Below are positions 7,698 through 16,652 of a DNA stretch of 44,872 nt, piece after piece (positions within the stretch are counted from its first letter, which is position 1; the number at the start of each line of letters is the position of its first letter). The DNA comes from Armatimonadota bacterium (GTDB taxonomy: Bacteria; Armatimonadota; UBA5829; JAUSEB01). Made by a program: the position numbers and the translations under genes. The notes under the pieces are model-generated. The model saw nothing but the letters and a program-made list of their open reading frames with translations. It did no database searches and had not been told where the DNA came from. Where the stretch lies: contig JAUSEB010000004.1 in the NCBI GenBank assembly GCA_030650495.1, positions 1 through 44,872 of the forward strand, read 5' to 3'.

Positions 7698-8306
7698 TCA
7701 TTCAATCTTCGCCCCGTAACACTGCGCGAAGTGAATAGCCTGTGTGATGTCCATTCGCGCGCCTTTAATGTCCGTGTTTCGCAAATCTACTTCGGTTAGT
7801 ATTGCGCCACGCATGTCCGCTCCATCCAACACGGCTTGCGCCAAATTGGCTCTCGTTAAATCCGAATCGCGCAAATCGGTTTCGGTGAGGTCGGCGCCGT
7901 AGAGGTCGGCTTCCACCAACTTGAGGCCGCGGAGGTCGAGGCAGCCCAGGTTCTGATGCCGCAGGCTTATCCACGACCAGTCGCAGTCCTTGACCGTAAC
8001 GCTGTTCAGGTCAGCGTCGATAAACACCGCGCCGAGCAGACGGCAGTTGTCTAACTTGGCCGCGAACAGGCTGGTCTTGGTGAAGGCGCTGTTGGTGAAA
8101 TAGCAGTCGGTGAACTCGGCGGAGTTAAGGCGGGCATTAGTGAAGTCGCACTCCTCGTACCGGCAGCCTTCCGCGCGGGCCTCGCTCAGTTTAACGCCGA
8201 CGAACCGGCAGCGCAGAAATTTGCAGCGTAGGAACTCCGTCTCTGACAAATCCTTCTCATCGAAGACCTGGTCTACGTATTCCGCGTCGGTCCAATTCTG
8301 CTCCAA
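7698..8306 (-). CDS. Pentapeptide-repeat protein
   Basis: About 202 residues, almost entirely A(D/N)LXX-type pentapeptides (for example LVEADLYGADLTETDLRDSDL, spread over the second half), which fold into a right-handed quadrilateral beta helix. The first half has a looser, cysteine-rich version (RCKFLRCRFVGVKL). No signal peptide, so it is probably cytosolic. The TTG at 8306 is chosen because GAAAGGAA lies 6 nt upstream. A GTG at 8342 in the same frame would add 12 residues and lacks a site. Relatives include gyrase-protecting Qnr/MfpA proteins, but most have unknown roles. Its stop overlaps a possible ATG of the SEC-C gene. Confidence 0.9.
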   Translation of the reverse strand: MEQNWTDAEYVDQVFDEKDLSETEFLRCKFLRCRFVGVKLSEARAEGCRYEECDFTNARLNSAEFTDCYFTNSAFTKTSLFAAKLDNCRLLGAVFIDADLNSVTVKDCDWSWISLRHQNLGCLDLRGLKLVEADLYGADLTETDLRDSDLTRANLAQAVLDGADMRGAILTEVDLRNTDIKGARMDITQAIHFAQCYGAKIE

Positions 8307-8455
8307 CCGGTGTTCCTTTCTATATATTGCGGAAGACCTCACCCCAACCCTCTCCTAAAATTTTCCGCCTGCGGCAGCGCAGCTATTATCCATCAGTTAG
8401 GGGAGTTGTGGCAATAGAATGAAGTGTATTGAGCGGAAACCTTCGGTCGGTTCAT

Positions 8456-8480
8456 GTGCGGGGTCGGGAGACCCGCGCAC
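8456..8480 (-). terminator. Hairpin downstream of the sigma/anti-sigma operon
   Basis: Arms GTGCGGGGTC and GACCCgCGCAC with a GGGA loop and one bulge. It lies 55 nt past the anti-sigma stop. There is no U tract, so termination is only a suggestion. The rest of 8307-8534 shows no gene. It contains half of a CCCTCTCC-type element at 8341-8355. Confidence 0.4.
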
Positions 8481-8534
8481 AGCGATGTGTGGGGGAATCT
8501 ATGGCGGGGTATTAATTCTTGCTTCCGAACATCG

Positions 8535-10535
8535 CTACGGCTTTCTGACTCGGATCAGCCCCTGTGCCCAGACGCCTGTCGGGGTGCGGACTGATGCACT
8601 TGCTCCAGTAGGAGTATTACGCGAAATTTTACGGGTACTACGGTCGTCCGGACGTCCAGTCACCTGGAATAGAAATGGAAAGGTTCTTTGATAAGAACTG
8701 TCATCGCTGTAGGCCACCTTGGTACTGTAATGAATATTCACTGTCCCATAGCCTGGAAGTGAATCGGGGATCCAGCTGGACCCTCCGCCCTCATCCTTCT
8801 CCGGTTTGCTGTTTCGTAGAGCGAGCGCAGGCGCTCCCCACGACGCCACGTTTTGTATATCAGGAGTTGTGAGTTCAAGTCGCGGAGTTTTGGAATCACT
8901 CCGCAGGACAAAACTCAGCAGATATATCCCCATCCCAACCTTGGGTTCTTCTAATGGAACATCCGTTGCTAAAGCTCCTAATATTGCAGACCCACCGCGC
9001 CCTTGCTTTGCAAGATCAGACAAGCGGCACAGTTGCCTGCCTGCATCGTCATTCCAGGCGATCAAAAAGCGATGCTTACGGTCGCGATCCAGATAAAGTA
9101 AATCGGAAGAGCCATGCTCCCAATCCACACCTTTGGGAACTCTGCGGGCTACCTCCGAGAGCATAGCCCGCTCGTCTTTCTGGCTTTCTAATGCCGCCTG
9201 ATTATCCAAATCCATGCTCAGGCTAAGCGCAGGCTTGGCATCCCCCGGCCACTCATACAACCAGATGGATTTCATGTACTTGACTTTGTCGTTGGGAGTA
9301 TAGATGGTACTTCCTTCTTGTGCTATACCCATTGCCCAGCTAATGTGGCCCTTGTCGGTTCTTATGTCCAGCGGGTAATCAGCCTGACTGCCCGTGGATC
9401 CGCTTAGCCGCCAGACAACAGCGCCATCCTTGGGAATCAACCTTACGTAATAGACATCCCCTGGAAGCTCCGGCGTAGTAGCGATTCCATTCACTTGTAT
9501 AAGGCACACAGGAATCTCCCAGTTTTCGGAGTCAATCCGCTCTCCGGCCATAGCCTGGGCAATATCAACGAAATGCTCTCGTAGACCATCTCTGAGACCG
9601 CTCACCGGCGCGATCGTACAACTAAACCTCATGCCTTTAGTCTTGCTGACTTCACTTATAAGCTCTGAAGGTTGCCAGCGCGCGTCGGGGAACCGAGCTG
9701 CCAGCCTCTGCAGCCCTTCATTCCAGTCTAGTTGCTCACCATTTTGCGGCGTAAAAACGGAATTCTGTTTACCAAGCGGCGTCCCGGCGTCGCTGCCGGA
9801 TTCCGCTTTCGGCAAGGCAGTAACAGATGGTTCTCCCTGATCCCGCGCTATCAGCGCCTGGCCGGCGTTTACCTGACGCCTGTAGTTACCCTTCCTCACG
9901 GAAACCAAGCCTTCTTCAACTAACACATAATCCAACGCCTGTCTCGTTCCTACTTCAAACCGCGTGCCTTGGTCAATTACCTCGAGGCGGCGAGTTAGGA
10001 CGCGAAGGCCGGACCCATGGCGCACTGAAGCAGTAACCCATCCTTTATCAAGTCGTATGGATTTGTCATCAATACGGCTGATCTTCGAGCCAGGCCCAAC
10101 TTTAAGTTGAATATCGCCTTCCATCCGTACAGTCTGCGTTTGGATGCCGGCGGCTATCTGTGTTCCCACCTTCAGGAATTGCGGCGCTGCCGCAAAGTGA
10201 TGGATTACGAATCCAATTATTACCGTTGCAGCCAATGCCCCCATCCAAACCAAACTCCGGCGGCCCCATATCGGTGTTCGGTATATCTTTTCTGTGATTG
10301 ACATGCGTGTCTCCTTCCGAGCCGGCTCCTCCAGCCATTCGGCTCTCGTCTCTTCCGGCGCTTCGATGGTATAAGTCCATTCGAACATTCTCCGCTGTTC
10401 CCGCCACTCTTCCAACAGCTTGCGGCATTCGGCGCAATGCTCCAGGTGTGCGATAGCGCGCGCCGCCTCTTCAGAAGTGGCTTCGCCATCCGAATAGCAC
10501 GATATAAGCAATATGATTCCCCTGTCGCACGCCAT
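8535..10535 (-). CDS. Zinc-finger anti-sigma factor with FecR-like domain and large C-terminal region
   Basis: 666 residues. The N-terminal anti-sigma zinc finger has H-x3-C-x2-C (HLEHCAECRKLL, about residues 30-41). One membrane helix follows at about 90-112 (WMGALAATVIIGFVI), then a FecR-like beta domain at about 115-225 (GDIQLKVGPGSKI...GTRFEVG...YVLVEEGLVSVRKG...NAGQALIA). The remaining about 400 residues are unrecognised and would lie outside the membrane. The ATG at 10535 follows GGAGGT by 7 nt. It is encoded 56 nt downstream of the ECF sigma gene, so it is the cognate inhibitor that holds sigma at the membrane until an external signal. Far longer than a usual FecR, so the C-terminal part may be the sensor. 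Confidence 0.85.
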   Translation of the reverse strand: MACDRGIILLISCYSDGEATSEEAARAIAHLEHCAECRKLLEEWREQRRMFEWTYTIEAPEETRAEWLEEPARKETRMSITEKIYRTPIWGRRSLVWMGALAATVIIGFVIHHFAAAPQFLKVGTQIAAGIQTQTVRMEGDIQLKVGPGSKISRIDDKSIRLDKGWVTASVRHGSGLRVLTRRLEVIDQGTRFEVGTRQALDYVLVEEGLVSVRKGNYRRQVNAGQALIARDQGEPSVTALPKAESGSDAGTPLGKQNSVFTPQNGEQLDWNEGLQRLAARFPDARWQPSELISEVSKTKGMRFSCTIAPVSGLRDGLREHFVDIAQAMAGERIDSENWEIPVCLIQVNGIATTPELPGDVYYVRLIPKDGAVVWRLSGSTGSQADYPLDIRTDKGHISWAMGIAQEGSTIYTPNDKVKYMKSIWLYEWPGDAKPALSLSMDLDNQAALESQKDERAMLSEVARRVPKGVDWEHGSSDLLYLDRDRKHRFLIAWNDDAGRQLCRLSDLAKQGRGGSAILGALATDVPLEEPKVGMGIYLLSFVLRSDSKTPRLELTTPDIQNVASWGAPALALRNSKPEKDEGGGSSWIPDSLPGYGTVNIHYSTKVAYSDDSSYQRTFPFLFQVTGRPDDRSTRKISRNTPTGASASVRTPTGVWAQGLIRVRKP

Positions 10536-10591
10536 ATCAATTACCTCCAGCAAAACCTCAGGAGACTTCGTCTATTCCCACAAAAACCTTG

Positions 10592-11098
10592 CTAACGTTT
10601 CTCCGGAACCTTAACTCCGGCGCCCCTAAGAATCTCTCTCAGGCGCTCTTTTGCCCGAAGACAACGAACCCGAACGGCGCCCTCCTTGATCCCAAGCGAG
10701 TCCGCCAATTCTTTATAAGAAAGTCCGAGCAAGTATTTCCCAGCAAGTATCTCTCGATCTTCTTCAGCCAGCTTCAACATCTGCTCTATTACGATTCCCC
10801 GTACTAAGGACTCCGCGTCCTCCGGTCCCGCAACCACGCGTTCTTCCAAAAGCTCCACTTCCGGCCTCCGAGACCGGCGATAGCCAATAACCTTTCGCCG
10901 CAAGATAGCGTACAACCAGGCTCCTGCTTTCTCAGGTTCGCGCAGTCCCGCAAAGCCTCTATAGGCGTCCACAAGCGTATCCTGGACAATATCGCAGGCC
11001 GCTTCCCGATCACCACAAAGATGGTATGCCGCTCCTGTCAGCGGTTGTCGGTAGCGTAGCACGAGAGTATCAAATGTAAAGTCATTTAAAGTGTGCAT
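10592..11098 (-). CDS. ECF-type RNA polymerase sigma factor
   Basis: 168 residues, normal ECF length. Sigma region 2 covers about 10-75 (YHLCGDREAACDIVQDTLVDAYRG, then AWLYAILRRKVIGYRR) and region 4 about 105-160 (LAEEDREILAGKYLLGLSY, then a helix-turn-helix KELADSLGIKEGAVRVRCLRAKERL). The start at 11098 is preferred because AGGA lies 6 nt upstream; an upstream in-frame ATG at 11167 has no site. First gene of an operon with its membrane anti-sigma factor. Targets cannot be read here, and I could not find a matching promoter pair elsewhere in the window with confidence. Confidence 0.93.
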   Translation of the reverse strand: MHTLNDFTFDTLVLRYRQPLTGAAYHLCGDREAACDIVQDTLVDAYRGFAGLREPEKAGAWLYAILRRKVIGYRRSRRPEVELLEERVVAGPEDAESLVRGIVIEQMLKLAEEDREILAGKYLLGLSYKELADSLGIKEGAVRVRCLRAKERLREILRGAGVKVPEKR

Positions 11099-11282
11099 AG
11101 ACTGTCCTATGACCGGGCTGATCGCACTTAAGAACGCGTCGTCAGTAATTAAGTGGAAGATTCTCATGCAAGTGTTACAAAAACTCTACGAAAATGCAAA
11201 ATAATTTTCCGGGTGATTTTGCGGGCAGAGCCAGCGGCGCCCGGCTGTTGGTTTATGTGCGGGATGAGTCGTCCAACGTCGA

Positions 11283-11311
11283 GCTTCGGGGTAAAAAGCT
11301 TCCCTAAGCAT
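11283..11311. repeat. Dispersed GCTTCGGGGTAAAAAG-family repeat, copy 3
   Basis: Same 29-nt element as 2063-2091 with a single base difference (AAGCTT instead of AGGTT in the middle). It lies in the 250-nt gap between the sigma gene and motB, where nothing else is evident. Confidence 0.8.
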
Positions 11312-11348
11312 AGGAAGCGGAAAAATGCAGCGCGATAGACTAATACGC

Positions 11349-12209
11349 CTAATTACCTATGGAAACGCCTTTGTACTCTTGCCTTTCTGCTGTCTTGCCA
11401 CCACCGCCGTTGTTCAGTAAGCCGAATTTTTTCTCCTCCATCACGCTCTTCAGCACGACTGTTATGCTGACACGCCTGTTTGAATAGTGTTCTGGATGCT
11501 TAGGGTCGCGGGGATCGGTTGCCGCGTAACCTCTTACTTGCGCGACCTGGTTTTCTTGAAGGCCGGCGGCGTCCATCACTTGCCGCGCGGCGTTTGCGCG
11601 GTTGGATGACAGTTCCCAGTTGGTGTAGCCATATCGACTGGAGAGAGGACGGGAATCGGTATGCCCGGAGATGATTATATTATTCGGTAATCCGCGCAAT
11701 TCAGCGGTCATAAGCGCCAGCAAATGGCGCGTGGTGGGTTTAATGGCCGCGCTGCCGCTGTCAAAGAAAAGCGATTCCTTGTCGTCCAGCAAGTCTATTC
11801 TCAATCCCTCGTCCACCAGCTTAATATCGACGAAATCCTTCATCTTCTTAAACTCAGGATCGGAAGAGACCATCTTCACAATCCTCTCTTTGGCGCCTTG
11901 AAGAACCTTTCTTTCATCGGCATCGTAAGATGCTTTTGTGCGGTTGGATATGCTTCCCGCCTGGGCATCAGTAATTTTGAATAACGCGTTTCCGGCTTTC
12001 ACCTCCTGCATAAAAGCTTCGGGGTTTTTGAAATAACCTGCAATGGCGGCCTTCACCTCTTGGCTCATTCCGGTGATCCACATGACCAGGAAGAACGCCA
12101 TCATCGCGGTCACGAAGTCGGCGTATGCGACCTTCCACGCGCCTCCATGATGTCCAGCATGCGTCTTTTTGCGCTTTACAATACGAATATTAGCCTTTTC
12201 CTCGGCCAT
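11349..12209 (-). CDS. motB: Flagellar stator protein MotB
   Basis: 286 residues. A cytoplasmic basic N-terminus is followed by one membrane helix that begins AYADFVTAMMAFFLVMWI. Asp31 in YADF is the ion-carrying aspartate of stators. A plug/linker follows, then an OmpA-like peptidoglycan-binding domain (about 140-255) with ISGHTDSRPLSSRYGYTNWE and SSNRANAARQVM. It anchors the MotAB complex to the wall and couples ion flow to rotor torque. Starts 9 nt after motA with AAGGAGAC in between. The C-terminal extension (residues 262-286) is not conserved. No other flagellar genes are in the window. Confidence 0.95.
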   Translation of the reverse strand: MAEEKANIRIVKRKKTHAGHHGGAWKVAYADFVTAMMAFFLVMWITGMSQEVKAAIAGYFKNPEAFMQEVKAGNALFKITDAQAGSISNRTKASYDADERKVLQGAKERIVKMVSSDPEFKKMKDFVDIKLVDEGLRIDLLDDKESLFFDSGSAAIKPTTRHLLALMTAELRGLPNNIIISGHTDSRPLSSRYGYTNWELSSNRANAARQVMDAAGLQENQVAQVRGYAATDPRDPKHPEHYSNRRVSITVVLKSVMEEKKFGLLNNGGGGKTAERQEYKGVSIGN

Positions 12210-12218
12210 AACGTCTCC

Positions 12219-13121
12219 TTAAGCCGCCGCCTGCTCTGATTCTGACGAGGGCGCGGCTTTGTCAGCTTTATTGCGCCTCTTGCAGGTATCCTCAAGTTCC
12301 CTGAAGCTTGGCCGCATTTCCGGCTCGATGCCGCGGCGCGCGAACTCAACGGAAACCAGAGGGTTGTCCCCCCTGGCGAATGAAACAACAGCGTTCTTAA
12401 TACACGACATATACTGCCCCTCGCATTTTGCCACATTTTCACAAGCCTTCGAGAGAGGAGCAAAGATCGCATAAGCCAGCAATACGCCAAGAAATGTTCC
12501 AACCAGGGCAGCCGCGACTTTTTCACCGACTTGCTCCGCCGGACCGCCGATGGCCTGCATTGTGATTACGACGCCCAAAACCGCCGCGACAATACCGAAT
12601 CCCGGCATCGCGTCACCTATTGTCGAAAGTATGCCGGAAATCTTCATCGCGTCTTCGTGCTGGGCTTCCAGGTCTATCTCCATCATATCCGAGAGGTCGT
12701 ATACGCTGATCCCCCCCATAACAACCAGTTTCAGCGTATCGCACAGAAGATCGACCGCGTGGTGGTTGTTTTTGAATGAAGTATAGTTTGCCAGGATGTC
12801 GGATGTGTCAGGGTCTTCCACATGACGCTCCAAAGCCATCAGTCCGTCGCGACGGCTATGTTGGAACATATCGTACATCGCCTGCAGAAGTTCGAGGAAA
12901 GTCGCCTTTTTATACGGATTGCCCTTGAGCAAGCCCATAACGGACTTGATGATTGCGCCTAATGCCTTTGGCGAGTAACCGATGATGACGCTGCCGAGGG
13001 CGGCCCCACCAATTATGATGAACTCGGAATACTGCATCAGCACGGCGATGTTACCGCCGTGCATCAAGTATCCCGCAAGTATGCTTGCGAATACTACAGC
13101 CAGTCCTATTATCAGGAACAT
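12219..13121 (-). CDS. motA: Flagellar stator protein MotA
   Basis: 300 residues, about the length of the E. coli protein. Four membrane helices: two near the N-terminus (MFLIIGLAVVFASILAGYLM; FIIIGGAALGSVIIGYS) and two at about 155-215 (PGFGIVAAVLGVVITM; VAAALVGTFLGVLLAYAIFA). Between them lies the cytoplasmic charged domain that touches the rotor protein FliG. The proline in DAMPGFGI is the conserved one at the channel. The alanine-rich acidic tail (KAAPSSESEQAAA) is extra. Proton use is suggested by similarity to the Mot rather than Pom branch, but not proved. First of the motAB pair. Confidence 0.95.
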   Translation of the reverse strand: MFLIIGLAVVFASILAGYLMHGGNIAVLMQYSEFIIIGGAALGSVIIGYSPKALGAIIKSVMGLLKGNPYKKATFLELLQAMYDMFQHSRRDGLMALERHVEDPDTSDILANYTSFKNNHHAVDLLCDTLKLVVMGGISVYDLSDMMEIDLEAQHEDAMKISGILSTIGDAMPGFGIVAAVLGVVITMQAIGGPAEQVGEKVAAALVGTFLGVLLAYAIFAPLSKACENVAKCEGQYMSCIKNAVVSFARGDNPLVSVEFARRGIEPEMRPSFRELEDTCKRRNKADKAAPSSESEQAAA

Positions 13122-13364
13122 TGGCGTATAAAACCTTTCTTCTTATAAAGCATAAATATGAATGATGGCAGCCACCAACAGGCGAATTCACGCCCTGAAC
13201 CGGCGGCGACAAACCAGGTTGCGCACGATCTCCGGTAATGGCCGCAAAAGAAGTGTTCCATAAAACAAGCGTGGCGTCCAAGTAAATTCTACAGGAAATA
13301 GCGCCGATGTCATTATGAAAACGCCCAACGGCGGTTTTGGTGGTTGTCGGTTGAGGGTTGAGGG

Positions 13365-13400
13365 AAAGCTGTCAGCTGTCAGCTGACAGCTGACAGCTTT
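13365..13400. repeat. Perfect 36-nt palindrome of the AGCTGTCAG family
   Basis: Left arm AAAGCTGTCAGCTGTCAG is followed at once by its exact reverse complement. Related copies: 22768-22838 (split), 23979-24008, 30427-30446, 32320-32346, 39022-39053, 43140-43157. It sits in the 380-nt gap between the divergent motA and glycosidase genes, after a GGTTGTCGGTTGAGGGTTGA tract. Confidence 0.95.
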
Positions 13401-13430
13401 GACTCTCTCGACTCCCTCAAACACACAAAA

Positions 13431-13438
13431 AAGGACAT
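13431..13438 (+). promoter_or_regulatory. AAGGACAT motif upstream of the glycosidase-like gene
   Basis: AAGGACAT followed by AACCCACCATTTG, 64 nt before the start codon. The same octamer precedes three other plus-strand genes (19089-19096, 20263-20270, 39068-39075) at 91, 60 and 48 nt from their starts. No copy was noticed in other intergenic regions. Confidence 0.4.
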
Positions 13439-13501
13439 AACCCACCATTTGGCGAAGTTGCCGAATGTTGAATTATCAGATTTGTAAATGGAGGAAAGTA
13501 A

Positions 13502-16500
13502 GTGGCGAGAATTATGGAAAGAAGTAAGCCCGTAAAGCTTACGACAAATAACCACATCGAGCCTAAAACCGGCGAGATGATGGACGCCGCGCCGTTCGGC
13601 GAAATACGAAGTTGGGAAGACGGAAAAGACATTGGTGTCCTTTGGGAAGATTTTAGGGACATCTTCAAAGTGGTGGTCGAATTCGCCGACGCCCCGCCTG
13701 ATCCGTCGACCGTAAAACTTCAATACTGGAGCTCCGTTTGGCCCAAACGCCGCGTGCCCCGGAACGTAGTCTCAGGTTCGGGTGGAGCCGGATGGATTAA
13801 CATCGGAGACTGGTACAACGGCGAATGGATAGACGCCGATGTTGACGTGAAGATCGACGGCAAGGTGTGGACATACACCTTCCGCTCTTTGATCGCAAAA
13901 GAGTTCCCCGATCTCAAGGACTTCGACGCCGACTATCGCGCCACATACAAAGTGCGGCTTCTGTTCTCCGGCAAAGCCGCCCAAATGGCCGCGTTTCATG
14001 CGTTCACGGACACGACCTGGGATCAGACCAAAGCAATCGTCGAATGGAGCGGAAACACGGCAGCCGGGCAAGTCTGGGACAAGGTCGAGGCGTTCAACGG
14101 CTATGCTGCCAACGTCAAGCCAAAAGACGGCGGACTTGCTATGGACATCTGGTACAGCAAACCCGTAGCGATCCACTCTTTCGACGACACGATTGTCACT
14201 ATCAGAGCTAAAAAGAACAGCTTCTCATTTGCCGCAAAAGAGCTGGTAAAGGGAAAGCGAATCTACATCCGCGAATACGGCGTTCTCGTCCAATCCGCGC
14301 AAGAACCGGCGACATTTGAGGAGGTCGAGGAGGCGTATCAGAAGGCGACCAAGGACCTCTACCGGCAGATTCACGATCTTCCAGAACAAACGCTAGACAG
14401 GGCGTGGAGCGATATGCCTCGCAAGGGCAGGATTTACATGCCGCTGGCGGTCGAAGGCGGCAGGCAGCATTTCGGGATTCAGCCGAACGGCGACATCAGG
14501 ATGAGCCGCAACTGGCAAATGCGCATCCAGGCTTCGGACAGCGACAAGGCCAAGTGGAAAACAAAGGAGATGTTCATCAAGTTCGGCCTGCCACACGGCT
14601 CCAAAACCGGCGCTTGCCGTGAAGAAGGCGATTTGCCGATTGCAAATACTTGGTACGAGAAAGACGGCGTTCGCTACGTCCAGGACGCATTTGCGACCGT
14701 CCTCTACGGCAAACTCCCGCCCGAAGGCCGGATAAACGCCGAAGAAGCGCAGGCTCTGATGCTGAGATTTCGTTTTACCAACTGCAATGACATGCCATCG
14801 AAAGTCGTTCTGCCAATTGAGGTCGAGTTGCAGAAAGAGGGACTTGAGCCGCTGGTTGAGAAAGCCGGCCTGATCTACAGCAAAACGGACGAAGGCGATT
14901 TGCTTCGCGTTTATGTGAATACCAATGGCATCGCCAAGCTGACCGGCGAAGAGAAAACGATCAAATGCGAAGTCGAAGTTCCCGCGCGGAAGACCGTCGA
15001 GTTCTACGCGACTATTGCGTTCCAGACGCTGGAAACTGCTGATGAAATCGCGCAATTAAAGAAGCTGAACTTCGACGAGCAGCACAAGATGATAGCAGGT
15101 TATTGGCGTAAACGGCTGTCCGAAAGCTCCCAGCTAAAGACGCCTGAGCCGATGATAAACGAGTTCTACTCCGCCCACGCGAGCCATTTGCTCATCAACA
15201 GCGAGAATGAGGTCAATGGCCGCAACGACCACGCTATGCTGAAGGTCGGCACCTTCCATTACGGTGTATTCTCGAACGAGTCCGTTATGATGACTTCCGA
15301 TATGAACCGCCGGGGCTATCACGATCTGGTCGAAAAATGCATGCAGACCTGGATTGATTATCAGAGCACTGCCGAGCTGCCGGGCGATTACACGAACATC
15401 AACGGCGTATTTTACGGCGCAGGCGGCTATGAGGACGGCGGCTACAACCAGCACCACGGTTGGACCCTTTGGGGAATGGCCGAGCATTACTGGTTCACCG
15501 GCGATAAGAAATGGCTTGAGAAAGCCGCGCCAAATCTTATAAAAGGCTGCGACTGGATCATCGAGCAGCGAAGCCGCACCAAGACCGATGAGTGCGCCGG
15601 CCTCAGAGCCATCGAATACGGGCTTATGCCTCCGGGATCATTGGAAGATATTCCCGACTGGCGCTGCTGGATGTCCAATAACGACTTCAACTTCTGGGGT
15701 ATGAATAATGTCGCCAAGGCGCTCATCGCCATAGGCCACCCGGACGGCAAAAGGCTGCTTAAAGAGGCCGGAGATTACCGCGAGGACATCCGAAAAGCGT
15801 TCTTCGAGGCGATGGCCCGCTCTCCCGTTGTCGCCCTGCGCGATGGCAGTTACGTTCCGAGCATCCCGTCGGAAGTCCACCGGCGCGGGCGGTGTTTCGG
15901 CTGGATAACCGAGACGCTCGAAGGCTCCATCTATCTGCTCCGCACCGGCGTTATTGACCCGGACGAGCCGATGGCCCAATTGATAATGAAAGACTACGAG
16001 GACAACCGCTACTTATCCGACAGCTACGGCTACCAGATTCCGTTCTTTGAGCGCGACTGGTTCAGCCTTGGCGGGTTCTCGCAGCAGCCAAATCTACTAT
16101 GCAGTCCGACGCCGTATCTGACCCGCGATGAGATCAAGCACTACATTCGCGCGTATTTCAACGCGTTCGCGGCGGGCTACTTCCCCGAAAGAGGAATGAT
16201 AACGGAACATCCCCTACCCAATTTAGGCGACTATGCGGGCGACCATTTCAAGTCCTCCGACGAAGCGCTCAATACGAGTTGGGTCAGATGGATGTTCATT
16301 TGGGACGAGACGGACGAGCTGCATTTGGGCAAAGCGATACCGAGATATTGGCTGGCCGACGGCCAAGAGATCGGCGTCGAGCGCGCCCAAACCCACTTCG
16401 GCGAAATGAGCATCCGCCTGAAGAGCAGCGCCGCCAGCGGCAGCATTGAGATGACCGTTGAGCCTCCGACCCGCCGCGCGCCCACCGCCACCTACGCCCG

Positions 16501-16639
16501 CTTCAGGCATCCCGAAGGCAAGAGTATGAACCGCGTAACCGTAAACGGCAAGCCTTACTCCAACTTCAACGCGGAGAAAGAGTGGGTTATCCTTGAGCCG
16601 TTGAAAGAAAAGACGGTGATCGTGGCTTATTACGATTAG
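13502..16639 (+). CDS. Six-hairpin glycosidase-like protein
   Basis: 1045 residues. The N-terminal half (1-540) is beta-rich and probably holds two or three carbohydrate-binding-like domains. An (alpha/alpha)6 barrel follows at about 545-930, recognised from repeated aromatic/acidic helix pairs: NEFYSAHASHLLINSE (about 550), YNQHHGWTLWGMAEHYWFTG (about 645), WGMNNVAKALIAIG (about 730), CFGWITETLEGSIYLL (about 800). A short C-terminal beta domain closes it. This layout is that of six-hairpin glycosidases (rhamnosidase, glucoamylase and similar), but I cannot name the GH family or the catalytic acids. No signal peptide is seen, so action may be intracellular on imported oligosaccharides. The GTG start has GAGGAAAG just upstream. 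Monocistronic, with a hairpin after the stop. Confidence 0.75.
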   Translation: MARIMERSKPVKLTTNNHIEPKTGEMMDAAPFGEIRSWEDGKDIGVLWEDFRDIFKVVVEFADAPPDPSTVKLQYWSSVWPKRRVPRNVVSGSGGAGWINIGDWYNGEWIDADVDVKIDGKVWTYTFRSLIAKEFPDLKDFDADYRATYKVRLLFSGKAAQMAAFHAFTDTTWDQTKAIVEWSGNTAAGQVWDKVEAFNGYAANVKPKDGGLAMDIWYSKPVAIHSFDDTIVTIRAKKNSFSFAAKELVKGKRIYIREYGVLVQSAQEPATFEEVEEAYQKATKDLYRQIHDLPEQTLDRAWSDMPRKGRIYMPLAVEGGRQHFGIQPNGDIRMSRNWQMRIQASDSDKAKWKTKEMFIKFGLPHGSKTGACREEGDLPIANTWYEKDGVRYVQDAFATVLYGKLPPEGRINAEEAQALMLRFRFTNCNDMPSKVVLPIEVELQKEGLEPLVEKAGLIYSKTDEGDLLRVYVNTNGIAKLTGEEKTIKCEVEVPARKTVEFYATIAFQTLETADEIAQLKKLNFDEQHKMIAGYWRKRLSESSQLKTPEPMINEFYSAHASHLLINSENEVNGRNDHAMLKVGTFHYGVFSNESVMMTSDMNRRGYHDLVEKCMQTWIDYQSTAELPGDYTNINGVFYGAGGYEDGGYNQHHGWTLWGMAEHYWFTGDKKWLEKAAPNLIKGCDWIIEQRSRTKTDECAGLRAIEYGLMPPGSLEDIPDWRCWMSNNDFNFWGMNNVAKALIAIGHPDGKRLLKEAGDYREDIRKAFFEAMARSPVVALRDGSYVPSIPSEVHRRGRCFGWITETLEGSIYLLRTGVIDPDEPMAQLIMKDYEDNRYLSDSYGYQIPFFERDWFSLGGFSQQPNLLCSPTPYLTRDEIKHYIRAYFNAFAAGYFPERGMITEHPLPNLGDYAGDHFKSSDEALNTSWVRWMFIWDETDELHLGKAIPRYWLADGQEIGVERAQTHFGEMSIRLKSSAASGSIEMTVEPPTRRAPTATYARFRHPEGKSMNRVTVNGKPYSNFNAEKEWVILEPLKEKTVIVAYYD

Positions 16640-16652
16640 GAAAACAACTAGA

